A stretch of 64,000 nt of DNA from positions 62,001 through 126,000 of the forward strand of contig NZ_BMRX01000012.1 in NCBI RefSeq assembly GCF_014648855.1. Direction: 5' to 3'. This DNA comes from Streptomyces parvulus. GTDB lineage: Bacteria > Actinomycetota > Actinomycetes > Streptomycetales > Streptomycetaceae. The translations under genes and the position numbers were made by a program. The notes beneath the pieces were generated by a model, which saw only the letters and a program-made list of their open reading frames with translations, was not told where the DNA came from and did not search any database. This document shows positions 55,498 to 63,945 of this stretch, one piece after another (the first letter of the stretch is position 1; each line of letters begins with the position of its first letter).

Positions 55498-58400
55498 CTA
55501 ACGCTCCTGCTGGTGAGTGGGCCGCGGGTAGCTGCCGGTCTGGTTGGTACCGGCCTGACGGCCCTGTGCGATTCCCCGACGGAGATTGGTCAGCCGGCCG
55601 CGCACGTCGTCGGGCGCGCGCGAGATCTGCGGACCGTTCTGGTGCGACTGCTGCTGAGCCGTACCCGGGACGAGGTTGGCCCGGGGGACCCGGCGCGGGA
55701 GGCCGGAGGTGGTGACCCCGCCCGCCGCCGGCTGCCGGACGCGCTCCGCCTGCCGGACGAGGTCGTCGTTCGGCGAAGAGCGCCAGGCTGAGGCGGCGGG
55801 CCGCTGCGGGGCCGCCGGGGTCTGGGGCTGGGCGGCCTGCGGCTCCGGCGCGGCGGGCTGCTGGGCCTGCTGCTGCGCCCTCGCCTCGCGGTCGCCGTGG
55901 AACCAGTTGGTCTCCAGCGTGTCGTACAGCGGCGTACGCCCGTCGCCGGGACCCGAGGCCGGGGGCAGTGCCCAGCCGTCCTGGGGCCGCTGTGCGGGAG
56001 TCCCGTTGGCGGCGGGGCCGGCGGGCTCCTGGTGGGCGGCGCGCTGCGGGGCCGGCGGGCGCGGAGCGCCGAAGTCGGCGCCGCCCTGGACGCCGTTGGC
56101 CTGCGGGCGCTCGAAGGAGCCGGTGGCGGCGGGGTTGGCGCGGCTCGGCAGGCCGTGCTGCCCGGTGGAGCCGTTGTCGTAACCCTGCGCGCCGTGGGCG
56201 CCGGCGAACCGGTCGGGACCGTTCGGGCCCGTCTGGCGGGGCTGCCCGCCGAAGACGTCCGAGCGGACGAAGGACCCGTTGCCCTGCTGCGGGGCGGCCT
56301 GCCCGGGCCGCGCGAACTGGTCGTTCTGCGCGGTGTCCGTGCCACCGCCCTGCCCGTACTGGTCGTGGCCGTACTGGTTCTGCGCGTACGCGCCCTGGTC
56401 GTACTGGTTCGGGTCGTACTGGTTCTGGTTCTGGTCCGGCCGTGCGAACTGGCCCGTGTTCTGCGGCGCGTCCTGGCGAGGGGCCGGGGCGTCGAAGTCG
56501 GGGCGGGCGAACTCGGCCGTGGCGGCGGGGGACTGGGGCTCGCCGAAGCGCGGCACGGCCGGCATCTCCGTCGTGGCGCCCGGGCCCTGCCGGTCGTCGA
56601 AGTCCGGCGTGCGGCGGGCGCGGGAGCCGTCCGGCTCCTCGTGGCCGCGCGGGGCGTCCAGCGAGGCGCGCGGCACGGGCGGCTGCGCGTTCTCGTCGCT
56701 CCAGCTGGGCGTGCGGGGCTGCGGGTTGCCGCCGGGCAGCTCGGCCCGCGGACCACCGCGCGGCGGCAGCTGCGGGCGGCGGCCCTGTCCGGCGTCGCCG
56801 TTGCCGCCGCGCTTGCCGCGCTGCGGGGGAGCGGCCGGAGCGCGGCCGCCGAAGACGTCCTGACCCTGCGAGGCGTTGCCCTGGGGCGCGTTCATGCCCG
56901 CGGCCTGCAGACCCTGCGGGGCACCGGGCGCCTGACCGGCACCGGCACCCGCGCCGGCCGGGGCCGGGCGGTTCTGCTGACCGGGACCTGCCGGGGACTG
57001 GGGTCCGCGCGGACCGCCGGGCGCACCCGGCCGGCCGTCCGCGTCCCGTCCGGGGAGCGCGGCCCGCGGACCCTGGCCCGCGCTGAGCCGTCCGCCCGGG
57101 GCGCCGCCGCCGAGGGCGCCGCCACCGCCGCCGAAGGCACCGCCCCCGAGCGCGCCGCCGCCCTGGCCGCCGCGGCGGGCCGCGGCGACACCGGCGGCTG
57201 CCTGCGCGGCCGCCGGACCGCCGTTGCCCTGGGCGGACTGCCCCGGCTTCGGCTGCGGCTTGCGGCCGCCTTGGGCGACGTCCACGGGCAGCATGACCAG
57301 CGCGGTCGTACCGCCGGAGTCGGAGGGCCGCAGCTGGATGCGGATGCCGTGGCGCTGCGAGAGGCGGCCGACCACGAACAGGCCCATGCGGCGGGAGACG
57401 GAGACGTCCACGGTGGGCGGCGAGGCGAGCCGCTCGTTGATCGCGGCGAGGTCCTCGGGGGAGAGGCCGATGCCGGTGTCGTGGATCTCGATCAGGACGC
57501 GGCCGTCGGGCAGCGCGTGACCGGTCACCTTGACCTTGGTCTGCGGGGAGGAGAACGAGGTCGCGTTCTCCAGCAGCTCGGCGAGCAGGTGCACGAGGTC
57601 GTTGACCACGCGGCCCGCGACCTCGGTGGTCGGCACGGAGGCCAGCTCGATGCGCTCGTACTGCTCCACCTCGGAGGCGGCGGCGCGGAGCACGTCGACC
57701 AGCGGGACCGGGCGGGTCCAGCGCCGGCCGGGCTCCTCACCGGCGAGGACGAGGAGGTTCTCACCGTTACGGCGCATGCGCGTCGCGAGGTGGTCGAGCT
57801 TGAACAGAGAGGAGAGCTGGTCCGGGTCGGCCTCGCGGGACTCCAGTTCGGAGATGAGCGAGAGCTGACGCTGGATGAGGCCCTGGGAGCGGCGCGAGAG
57901 GTTGGTGAACATCGCGTTGACGTTGCCCCGCAGGAGGGCCTGCTCGGCGGCGAGGCGGACCGCCTCGCGGTGCACGTCGTCGAAGGCCGCGGCCACCCGG
58001 CCGATCTCGTCCCGGGAGTGCACGCCGACCGACTCCACCGAGGTGTCGACGTCCTGCGGGTCGGTCTCGGAGAGCTGCTTGACCAGCTCGGGCAGGCGGT
58101 CCTGGGCGACCTTGGTCGCGGTGTCCTCCAGGCGCCGCAGCGAGCGGATCATGGACCGCGCCACGACGAAGGCGCCGACCAGCGAGACGCCGAGCACGAG
58201 CAGGATGAGGACACCGGAGATGATGGCCTCGCGCTCGGACTCGTTGCGCAGCTCGCGGGCCTGCTGCTCCATGTCCTCCAGCAGCTTCAGCTCGATGTTC
58301 TTCATCTGCTGGATCTTGGTGGAGCTGTCGTCCAGCCAGTCCTGGTAGGACCGGGTCTTCAGGTCCTCCAGGCCGTTGACGCGGCCGAGCGCGCGGCCCG

Positions 58401-59415
58401 CGTACTGGTCGGAGGTCTCGATGACCGGGTTGCCCTCGGAGATCGGCTTGAGCAGGTCCTCGGCGCCGTCGCCGTAGATGCTGGTGAAGCTGCGCAGCTC
58501 GGACGTCTGGCTCTGCAGCGCGGACTGCGCGTACAGCCGGTCGTTCTCGGAGAGGTCGCCCTTGCTGGTGTTGTTCGCGGGCAGCGCCGCCGCCAGGACC
58601 GCGCGCTGGATGGACGCGTACTCCTTGGCCGAGGAGAAGGCCGACAGGGCACGCGTGCGCTGGATCATGTCGGGGTTGCTGGTCGCCTCCGCCATGTCCT
58701 GCGAGAGGTCGAGCAGGTGGGTGATCAGGCGGTGGTAGGCCTCGACGGTCTGCGTCGAGTTCGCCTTGGCCTGGTAGGCCGTGCCGCGGATCTTGTTCAG
58801 GTCGTTCAGGTCGCTCGCGAGGCCGACGAGGCTGTCGCGGACACCGACGAGGTTGCCGTCCTTGCTGGCGGCGTCGATCTCCTCGGAGTTGTCGAGGAAG
58901 TTCTTCAGGGCCCGGTCGGTCTTCTCGCGGTCGCCCTTGACGGCGATGGCGCTGGACGTCGAGCCGTGTGCCAGGGGGCCGGCGGACTGGTCGCGCTCTT
59001 CCTGGAGCGCCGCGGCCAGTTCGGTGGCCTGCTTGGTCATCTCGGTCAGCAGCTTCATGTTGTCGAGCTGCTGGATGTCGTCCATCGACTGGCTGATGCG
59101 CATCGCGCCCAGCGAGGTGGCCGCGACCACCGGAAGCGCGAGCAGGGACACCAGACGGGTGGAGATCCGCCAGTTGCGCAGTGCTATTCGCGGGCCGGGA
59201 CCGCTCGGCGCGCCCTTGGCCGGTTTGGCCGGCGACTGCTGGCCGGGGGCGGCCGCACCGGTCGGCTGGCCGGCGCGCTCTGAGCTGTCGCCGGACGGGG
59301 TCTGGCCCGGGTTCTGGGCGTGCTGGGGCGAGGAGCCGACGGCCTTGGGGCCGGTCCCGCCGTGCGGCTCCGGCTCCGCCGAAGCGCTGCCATCCCTCTT
59401 GAAACGTCCCTGCAC
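55498..59415 (-). CDS. cvnA1: Conservon sensor-kinase-like membrane protein (CvnA type), operon 1
   Basis: This sensor of about 1305 residues has the same plan as CvnA2: a Pro/Gly-rich N-terminus, TM1 near residues 90-110 (TRLVSLLALPVVAATSLGAM), an extracytoplasmic NIT-like domain, TM2 near 385-410 (IISGVLILLVLGVSLVGAFVVA), HAMP, FKLDHLATRMRRNGENLLVL, the N-box ELLENATSFS, G1 EIHDTGIGL and G2 MGLFVVGRL. The disordered C-terminus is about 540 residues, extremely Pro/Gly/Gln/Ala-rich, with repeated QYDxxQ-type runs. GTG 59415 was chosen because it follows AGAGGTTG as in cvnA2 and gives the expected start VQGRFKRDGS; an in-frame extension to 59670 lacks support. Confidence 0.9.
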   Translation of the reverse strand: MQGRFKRDGSASAEPEPHGGTGPKAVGSSPQHAQNPGQTPSGDSSERAGQPTGAAAPGQQSPAKPAKGAPSGPGPRIALRNWRISTRLVSLLALPVVAATSLGAMRISQSMDDIQQLDNMKLLTEMTKQATELAAALQEERDQSAGPLAHGSTSSAIAVKGDREKTDRALKNFLDNSEEIDAASKDGNLVGVRDSLVGLASDLNDLNKIRGTAYQAKANSTQTVEAYHRLITHLLDLSQDMAEATSNPDMIQRTRALSAFSSAKEYASIQRAVLAAALPANNTSKGDLSENDRLYAQSALQSQTSELRSFTSIYGDGAEDLLKPISEGNPVIETSDQYAGRALGRVNGLEDLKTRSYQDWLDDSSTKIQQMKNIELKLLEDMEQQARELRNESEREAIISGVLILLVLGVSLVGAFVVARSMIRSLRRLEDTATKVAQDRLPELVKQLSETDPQDVDTSVESVGVHSRDEIGRVAAAFDDVHREAVRLAAEQALLRGNVNAMFTNLSRRSQGLIQRQLSLISELESREADPDQLSSLFKLDHLATRMRRNGENLLVLAGEEPGRRWTRPVPLVDVLRAAASEVEQYERIELASVPTTEVAGRVVNDLVHLLAELLENATSFSSPQTKVKVTGHALPDGRVLIEIHDTGIGLSPEDLAAINERLASPPTVDVSVSRRMGLFVVGRLSQRHGIRIQLRPSDSGGTTALVMLPVDVAQGGRKPQPKPGQSAQGNGGPAAAQAAAGVAAARRGGQGGGALGGGAFGGGGGALGGGAPGGRLSAGQGPRAALPGRDADGRPGAPGGPRGPQSPAGPGQQNRPAPAGAGAGAGQAPGAPQGLQAAGMNAPQGNASQGQDVFGGRAPAAPPQRGKRGGNGDAGQGRRPQLPPRGGPRAELPGGNPQPRTPSWSDENAQPPVPRASLDAPRGHEEPDGSRARRTPDFDDRQGPGATTEMPAVPRFGEPQSPAATAEFARPDFDAPAPRQDAPQNTGQFARPDQNQNQYDPNQYDQGAYAQNQYGHDQYGQGGGTDTAQNDQFARPGQAAPQQGNGSFVRSDVFGGQPRQTGPNGPDRFAGAHGAQGYDNGSTGQHGLPSRANPAATGSFERPQANGVQGGADFGAPRPPAPQRAAHQEPAGPAANGTPAQRPQDGWALPPASGPGDGRTPLYDTLETNWFHGDREARAQQQAQQPAAPEPQAAQPQTPAAPQRPAASAWRSSPNDDLVRQAERVRQPAAGGVTTSGLPRRVPRANLVPGTAQQQSHQNGPQISRAPDDVRGRLTNLRRGIAQGRQAGTNQTGSYPRPTHQQER

Positions 59416-60017
59416 TAGCGTCGCAACCTCTGGACCAGGCGTCCCTCCGCGCGAACGGCGGGACACGGTGTCGGCGTCATGGGGGCGCCCTGAATGCGTC
59501 CCCGTGTTGGTCGTGAGTGACCGGCGCTGGTTCCCCCTTCTCGCCGCCGCCCGGCGCTGCTGTGCGCCCCCTGCGCGCCGGCTCGATCCTGCGGCGGTCC
59601 GTGGAATTCCAGCACAGTGCCGGATCTCCAACAAGGCCCGTGGGGTACGGCGTGAGATACGTGACAGCACGTGAGGGGCGGGTCACGAGACGTAGAAGAT
59701 GATCACCCGCAAAAGGGACGTATGTCCGCGAGTTGTCGAGGTCGGGAGGGTGTCCCAGTCGCCATGATCAGGAGCGGAATGCGGGCTTCAAGGGGGGAAT
59801 GTCGTATTGGTCCGGCTGACACTGGAGTCGCAATTGACCGGTTTGACCCTTGATAAGTGAGCAAACTCACACGCTGATCGCGGACCCTCCCCGAGTTGCC
59901 GGGGAATTGCATGTTTAGCCTGACGCTTTACAGAGAAGGCAAAACCGACAACCCGCGCCCTCGCAGGGGTTCTCGCAGTCCCTCGGGCGCCCGGACACGA
60001 CAGGGCCTCTAACAACC
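59416..60017. other. Intergenic region between cvnA1 and the small repeat-protein gene
   Basis: About 600 bases of lower GC without a convincing gene. They should hold the divergent promoters. Visible elements are two TTGACC hexamers 9 bases apart (59834-59839, 59843-59848), a GTGAG/CTCAC inverted repeat just downstream, and a TAGCCT hexamer near 59917. I cannot assign them with confidence. Confidence 0.5.
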
Positions 60018-60206
60018 GTGAAGACGACGATGATGTTCCACCAGATCGCCAACCCGCGACGCACGACGCTGGCGCACCTCGACGACGCCGACGACCTGCG
60101 CACGCAGGAGCAGCCGGAGCACGCCGTCGAGCTCCCCGCCCAGACCGCCAACCCCCGGCGCACCGTCCTCATGGAGGTCCCGGTCGGGGCCGCCGTCGCA
60201 GAGTAG
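60018..60206 (+). CDS. Small conserved protein with duplicated ANPRRT motif
   Basis: This 62-residue protein (GTG 60018; ATG 60030 is in frame) has near-perfect third-position GC bias, so it is a genuine gene. It contains an internal duplication: Q-I-ANPRRT-TL at residues 9-18 and Q-T-ANPRRT-VL at 42-51, joined by an acidic stretch (LDDADDLRTQEQPEH). No Shine-Dalgarno is clear. A 14-bp hairpin terminator (60252-60286) follows. I do not recognise the family; the duplicated short motif could be a peptide-binding or processing signal, which is only a suggestion. Confidence 0.75.
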   Translation: MKTTMMFHQIANPRRTTLAHLDDADDLRTQEQPEHAVELPAQTANPRRTVLMEVPVGAAVAE

Positions 60207-60251
60207 TACGCCACCCCGGCGCCGCCCGTTCAGGCGGCCCCCGGAGCACCA

Positions 60252-60286
60252 CGCGCCCGTCCGGCGGATCATGCCGGACGGGCGCG
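60252..60286 (+). terminator. Terminator after the small repeat-protein gene
   Basis: Perfect 14-bp inverted repeat (60252-60265 with 60273-60286) around a seven-base loop. Confidence 0.85.
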
Positions 60287-60292
60287 CCGCGT

Positions 60293-60298
60293 TAGCCT
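60293..60298 (+). promoter_or_regulatory. Candidate -10 (TAGCCT) for the FAH-gltX operon
   Basis: TAGCCT lies just after the terminator and would start transcription near 60305, about 40 bases before the GTG of the FAH gene. Confidence 0.4.
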
Positions 60299-60343
60299 GG
60301 GGCGTCAGACTCCAGCCAGCTCAGTCAAGGGGCCAAGCAACCC

Positions 60344-61129
60344 GTGCGCATCGCCAGGTTCTCCATCGACGGGAACGTCGCCTTCGGCGCGGTCGAGGGC
60401 GACCAGCCGGACCAGCTCGTCCTCGACATCATCAAGGGCATTCCTTTCGGGGACTACGAGCTCTCCGGCACCAAGGTGCCCCTGAGCAAGGTGCGGCTGC
60501 TGCCGCCGGTGCTCCCCAACAAGGTCGTCGCCTTCGGCCGCAACTACGCCGAACACGCGCGCGAACTCGGCAACGAGGTGCCCGACGCCCCGTTCGCCTT
60601 CTTCAAGCCGTCCACCTCGGTGATCGGCCCCGGCGACGCCATCCAGTACCCCTCCTTCTCCGAGGAACTGCACCACGAGGCCGAACTCGCCGTCGTCATC
60701 GGCCGCATGTGCCGCGAGGTCCCGCGCGACCGCGTCCAGGACGTGATCTTCGGCTACACCTGCGCCAACGACGTCACCGCCCGCGACGTGCAGCGCCGTG
60801 AGAAGCAGTGGGCCCGGGCGAAGGGCTTCGACTCGGCCTGCCCGCTCGGCCCCTGGGTGGAGACGGACCTCACCCTCGCCGCCGCGGCCGACCTGACCAT
60901 CCAGCTCACGGTCAACGGCGCCCAGCGCCAGCTCGGCCGCACCAGCGAGATGATCCACTCCATCGAGGACCTGATCGTCAACATCTCCGAGGCCATGACG
61001 CTGCTCCCCGGCGACGTCATCCTCACGGGGACCCCGGCCGGCGTCGGCCCCCTCAACGTCGGCGACGAGGTCGCCGTCACCATCGAAGGCATCGGCACTC
61101 TCACCAACAAGGTTGTCAAGCGTGGCTAG
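60344..61129 (+). CDS. Fumarylacetoacetate hydrolase (FAH)-family protein
   Basis: This 261-residue FAH-superfamily enzyme probably cleaves a C-C bond in a 2-oxo or acylpyruvate compound in the cytoplasm. Conserved features are the lid/His region GRNYAEHARELGNEVPDAPFAFFKP, the metal ligands in HHEAELAVVIG (E-x-E), the Asp in GYTCANDVTARDVQ, KGFDSACPLGPWV and the end LLPGDVILTGTPAGVGPL. The substrate is not predictable; annotations range from acylpyruvase to oxaloacetate decarboxylase. The GTG start has AAGGGG about 10 bases upstream. Its stop overlaps the gltX start by 8 bases. Confidence 0.93.
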   Translation: MRIARFSIDGNVAFGAVEGDQPDQLVLDIIKGIPFGDYELSGTKVPLSKVRLLPPVLPNKVVAFGRNYAEHARELGNEVPDAPFAFFKPSTSVIGPGDAIQYPSFSEELHHEAELAVVIGRMCREVPRDRVQDVIFGYTCANDVTARDVQRREKQWARAKGFDSACPLGPWVETDLTLAAAADLTIQLTVNGAQRQLGRTSEMIHSIEDLIVNISEAMTLLPGDVILTGTPAGVGPLNVGDEVAVTIEGIGTLTNKVVKRG

Positions 61130-62606
61130 CGCACCCGCCTCACCCGTACGCGTACGTTTCTGTCCGTCCCCCACCGGCAACCCCCACGTGGGCCTGGTGC
61201 GCACCGCCCTGTTCAACTGGGCGTTCGCCCGGCACCACCAGGGCACGCTGGTCTTCCGCATCGAGGACACCGACGCGGCCCGCGACTCCGAGGAGTCGTA
61301 CACCCAGCTGCTCGACGCGATGCGCTGGCTGGGCTTCGACTGGGACGAGGGCCCCGAGGTCGGCGGCCCGCACGCGCCGTACCGCCAGTCGCAGCGGATG
61401 GACATCTACCGCGACGTCGCCCAGAAGCTCCTGGACGCCGGCCACGCCTACCGCTGCTACTGCTCCCAGGAGGAGCTGGACACCCGCCGCGAGGCCGCCC
61501 GCGCCGCCGGCCGGCCCTCCGGCTACGACGGCCACTGCCGCGACCTGAGCGACGCCGAGGTCGAGGAGTACCGGGCCCAGGGCCGCGAGCCCATCGTCCG
61601 CTTCCGGATGCCCGACGAGCCGATCACTTTCGAGGACCTGGTCCGCGGCGAGATCACCTACCTCCCGGAGAACGTCCCGGACTACGGCATCGTCCGCGCC
61701 AACGGAGCCCCCCTCTACACGCTGGTCAACCCGGTCGACGACGCCCTGATGGAGATCACCCACGTCCTGCGCGGCGAGGACCTGCTCTCCTCCACCCCGC
61801 GCCAGATCGCCCTCTACAAGGCGCTGACCGAGCTGGGCATCGCCAAGGAGACCCCCGCCTTCGGCCATCTGCCCTACGTCATGGGCGAGGGCAACAAGAA
61901 GCTGTCCAAGCGCGACCCGCAGTCGAGCCTCAACCTCTACCGCGAGCGCGGCTTCCTGCCCGAGGGCCTGCTCAACTACCTCTCCCTCCTCGGCTGGTCG
62001 CTCTCCGCCGACCAGGACATCTTCACGATGGACGAGATGGTCGCCGCCTTCGACGTCTCCGACGTGCAGCCCAACCCGGCGCGCTTCGACCTGAAGAAGT
62101 GCGAGGCGATCAACGCCGACCACATCCGGCTGCTGGACACCAAGGAGTTCACGGAGCGCTGCCGCCCGTGGCTGAAGGCCCCCGTCGCCCCCTGGGCGGC
62201 CGAGGACTTCGACGAGGCCAAGTGGCAGGCCGTCGCCCCGCACGCGCAGACCCGCCTGAAGGTCCTCTCCGAGATCACGGACAACGTCGACTTCCTGTTC
62301 CTGCCGGAGCCGGTCTTCGACGAGGCCTCCTGGGCCAAGGCGATGAAGGAGGGTTCGGACGCCCTGCTGCGCACCGCCCGCGAGAAGCTCGACACGGCCG
62401 ACTGGACGTCCCCCGAGTCGCTCAAGGAGGCCGTCCTGGCCGCCGGCGAGGCCCACGGCCTCAAGCTCGGCAAGGCCCAGGCGCCGGTCCGCGTCGCCGT
62501 GACCGGCCGCACCGTCGGTCTGCCCCTCTTCGAGTCCCTGGAGATCCTGGGCAAGGAGAAGTCGCTGGCCAGGATCGACGCCGCACTGGCCCGCCTGGCG
62601 GCCTGA
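61122..62606 (+). CDS. gltX: Glutamyl-tRNA synthetase
   Basis: GltX is a class Ic synthetase that charges tRNA-Glu and, in bacteria that make Gln-tRNA indirectly, also misacylates tRNA-Gln for the GatCAB amidotransferase encoded at the start of this window. The 494-residue protein has RFCPSPTGNPHVGLVRTALFNW (HIGH-type HVGL), the KMSKS-type motif KKLSKRD near residue 260, and a C-terminal anticodon-binding domain. GTG 61122 follows AAGG by 9 bases and overlaps the FAH gene by 8 bases, implying coupling. The tRNA-Gln/Glu cluster follows 0.9 kb downstream. Confidence 0.97.
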   Translation: MASAPASPVRVRFCPSPTGNPHVGLVRTALFNWAFARHHQGTLVFRIEDTDAARDSEESYTQLLDAMRWLGFDWDEGPEVGGPHAPYRQSQRMDIYRDVAQKLLDAGHAYRCYCSQEELDTRREAARAAGRPSGYDGHCRDLSDAEVEEYRAQGREPIVRFRMPDEPITFEDLVRGEITYLPENVPDYGIVRANGAPLYTLVNPVDDALMEITHVLRGEDLLSSTPRQIALYKALTELGIAKETPAFGHLPYVMGEGNKKLSKRDPQSSLNLYRERGFLPEGLLNYLSLLGWSLSADQDIFTMDEMVAAFDVSDVQPNPARFDLKKCEAINADHIRLLDTKEFTERCRPWLKAPVAPWAAEDFDEAKWQAVAPHAQTRLKVLSEITDNVDFLFLPEPVFDEASWAKAMKEGSDALLRTAREKLDTADWTSPESLKEAVLAAGEAHGLKLGKAQAPVRVAVTGRTVGLPLFESLEILGKEKSLARIDAALARLAA

Positions 62607-62621
62607 CCCCCGCACGGCCCC

Positions 62622-62659
62622 CGAGGGGCGGCACCCGCAGCTCCGGATGCCGCCCCTCG
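62622..62659 (+). terminator. Terminator after gltX
   Basis: CGAGGGGCGGCA (62622-62633) pairs with TGCCGCCCCTCG (62648-62659), a perfect 12-bp stem. Confidence 0.85.
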
Positions 62660-62701
62660 CGCCGTTCCCCGGTTCGGGCGGACGCGGCCCGCCCGGCGCG
62701 T

Positions 62702-62707
62702 TACCGT
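62702..62707 (+). promoter_or_regulatory. -10 hexamer (TACCGT) for leaderless transcript at 62714
   Basis: TACCGT ends 6 bases before ATG 62714, with no Shine-Dalgarno present. Confidence 0.5.
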
Positions 62708-62713
62708 CGGGTC

Positions 62714-63448
62714 ATGAGCATCCGAGCCGTGGTCTGGGACGTCGACGACACCCTCTTCGACTACACCACCGCCGACCGCGAGGGCATGCGCGCCCACCTG
62801 GTCGCCGAAGGGCTGCTCGCCGGGTACGGATCGGCCGAGGAGGCGCTCACGCGCTGGCGGCAGATCACCGACCGGCAGTGGGCCCGCTTCTCGGCCGGCG
62901 AGGTGGACTTCGTCACACAGCGGCGCGACCGCATCCGCGAGTTCCTGGGCCGCCCGGAGCTCACCGAGGCCGAGGCCGACGCGTGGTTCCAGCGCTACGT
63001 CACGCACTACGAGGCCGCCTGGTCCCTCTTCCCGGACGTGCTGCCGGTCCTCGACGCCCTCGCCGGCAGCCACCGGCACGCCGTGCTCTCCAACTCCAGC
63101 CTCACCGTCCAGGACCGCAAGCTGCGCGTCCTCGGCGTCCACGACCGCTTCGAGGCCATCCTGTGCGCCGCCGAGCTGGGCGTCTCCAAGCCCGAGCCGG
63201 CCGCCTTCCTCGCCGCCTGCGACGCCCTGGACCTCGGCCCGGCCGAGGTCGCCTACGTCGGCGACCATCCGGAGATCGACGGACGCGGCGCCGCCGACGC
63301 CGGACTCCTCTCCGTCTGGATCGACCGGGGCGGGGTGTACGCCACCGTCGACCCGCCCGTCGGGCCGCGCCGCATCGCCTCCCTCTCCGAACTCCCGGCG
63401 CTGCTCGGCGCCGATACCCGTTTTGGAGCCCCGTCCACCTTCAGGTAA
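62714..63448 (+). CDS. HAD-superfamily hydrolase (phosphatase)
   Basis: This 244-residue haloacid-dehalogenase-like phosphatase has motif I DVDDTLFD (nucleophile Asp about residue 9), motif II SNSS (around residue 130), motif III Lys in ELGVSKPEPAAF and motif IV GDHPEIDGRGAADAG. The helical cap lies between motif I and II. The substrate is unknown; phosphoglycolate, nucleotide or sugar phosphates are typical for the class. The start is preceded by TACCGT in leaderless spacing, and gltX is terminated upstream, so it is a separate unit. Confidence 0.92.
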   Translation: MSIRAVVWDVDDTLFDYTTADREGMRAHLVAEGLLAGYGSAEEALTRWRQITDRQWARFSAGEVDFVTQRRDRIREFLGRPELTEAEADAWFQRYVTHYEAAWSLFPDVLPVLDALAGSHRHAVLSNSSLTVQDRKLRVLGVHDRFEAILCAAELGVSKPEPAAFLAACDALDLGPAEVAYVGDHPEIDGRGAADAGLLSVWIDRGGVYATVDPPVGPRRIASLSELPALLGADTRFGAPSTFR

Positions 63449-63541
63449 TGTTCTTCCTGCGCCGCCGGAGAGCGGGCCGAAAGGGCCGGGAACCGGAAGC
63501 GCGAAGCTAGAGCGAATCCCCCTCCGGGGCTTGCGTTCCAG

Positions 63542-63613
63542 TGGCCTATGGTGTAATTGGCAGCACGAGTGATTCTGGTTCACTTAGTCTTGGTTCGAGT
63601 CCAGGTAGGCCAG
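63542..63613 (+). tRNA. tRNA-Gln (CTG)
   Basis: A 72-nt cloverleaf: acceptor TGGCCTA/TAGGCCA, D-arm around GGTGTAATTGGCA, anticodon stem AGTGA/TCACT with loop TTCTGGT (anticodon CTG), T-loop TTCGAGT. CCA is not encoded. Confidence 0.95.
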
Positions 63614-63635
63614 CTCGCAGAGCTATATCTGCAAA

Positions 63636-63708
63636 GCCCCCGTTGTGTAGCGGCCTAGCACGCCGCCCTCTCAAGGCGGTAGCGCCGGTTCGAATCCGGT
63701 CGGGGGTA
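63636..63708 (+). tRNA. tRNA-Glu (CTC), copy 1
   Basis: A 73-nt cloverleaf: acceptor GCCCCCG/CGGGGGT (first pair G-T), anticodon stem CCGCC/GGCGG with loop CTCTCAA (anticodon CTC), T-loop TTCGAAT. CCA is not encoded. Confidence 0.95.
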
Positions 63709-63737
63709 CGGTGATCTCTCACGAGATGATCGCTAGG

Positions 63738-63810
63738 GCCCCCGTTGTGTAGCGGCCTAGCACGCCGCCCTCTCAAGGCGGTAGCGCCGGTTCGAATCCG
63801 GTCGGGGGTA
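63738..63810 (+). tRNA. tRNA-Glu (CTC), copy 2
   Basis: Identical in sequence to copy 1 across all 73 nt; only the short spacers differ. Confidence 0.95.
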
Positions 63811-63830
63811 CGAACTGGTCTAAACCACAT

Positions 63831-63902
63831 TGGTCTATGGTGTAATTGGCAGCACGACTGATTCTGGTTCAGTTAGTCTAGGTTCGAGTCCTGGTAGACC
63901 AG
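63831..63902 (+). tRNA. tRNA-Gln (CTG), copy 2
   Basis: A 72-nt variant of the first tRNA-Gln: acceptor TGGTCTA/TAGACCA and anticodon stem ACTGA/TCAGT, with compensating changes that preserve every stem. Anticodon CTG. Confidence 0.95.
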
Positions 63903-63945
63903 CTCGGATCTGCGGCGATGCAGTTCAAGCGTCTGCAAGATCCAC

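Noticed and set aside
55897..59283. Plus-strand frame of over 1100 codons opposite cvnA1
   Set aside because: Shadow frame with repetitive Val/Arg/Leu/Gly composition; cvnA1 on the minus strand has clear HAMP and kinase motifs.
63546..63830. Minus-strand frame with repeated RTPDRIRTGATALRGRR-type segments
   Set aside because: The repeat arises from translating the antisense of the duplicated tRNA-Glu genes; it is not a repeat protein.
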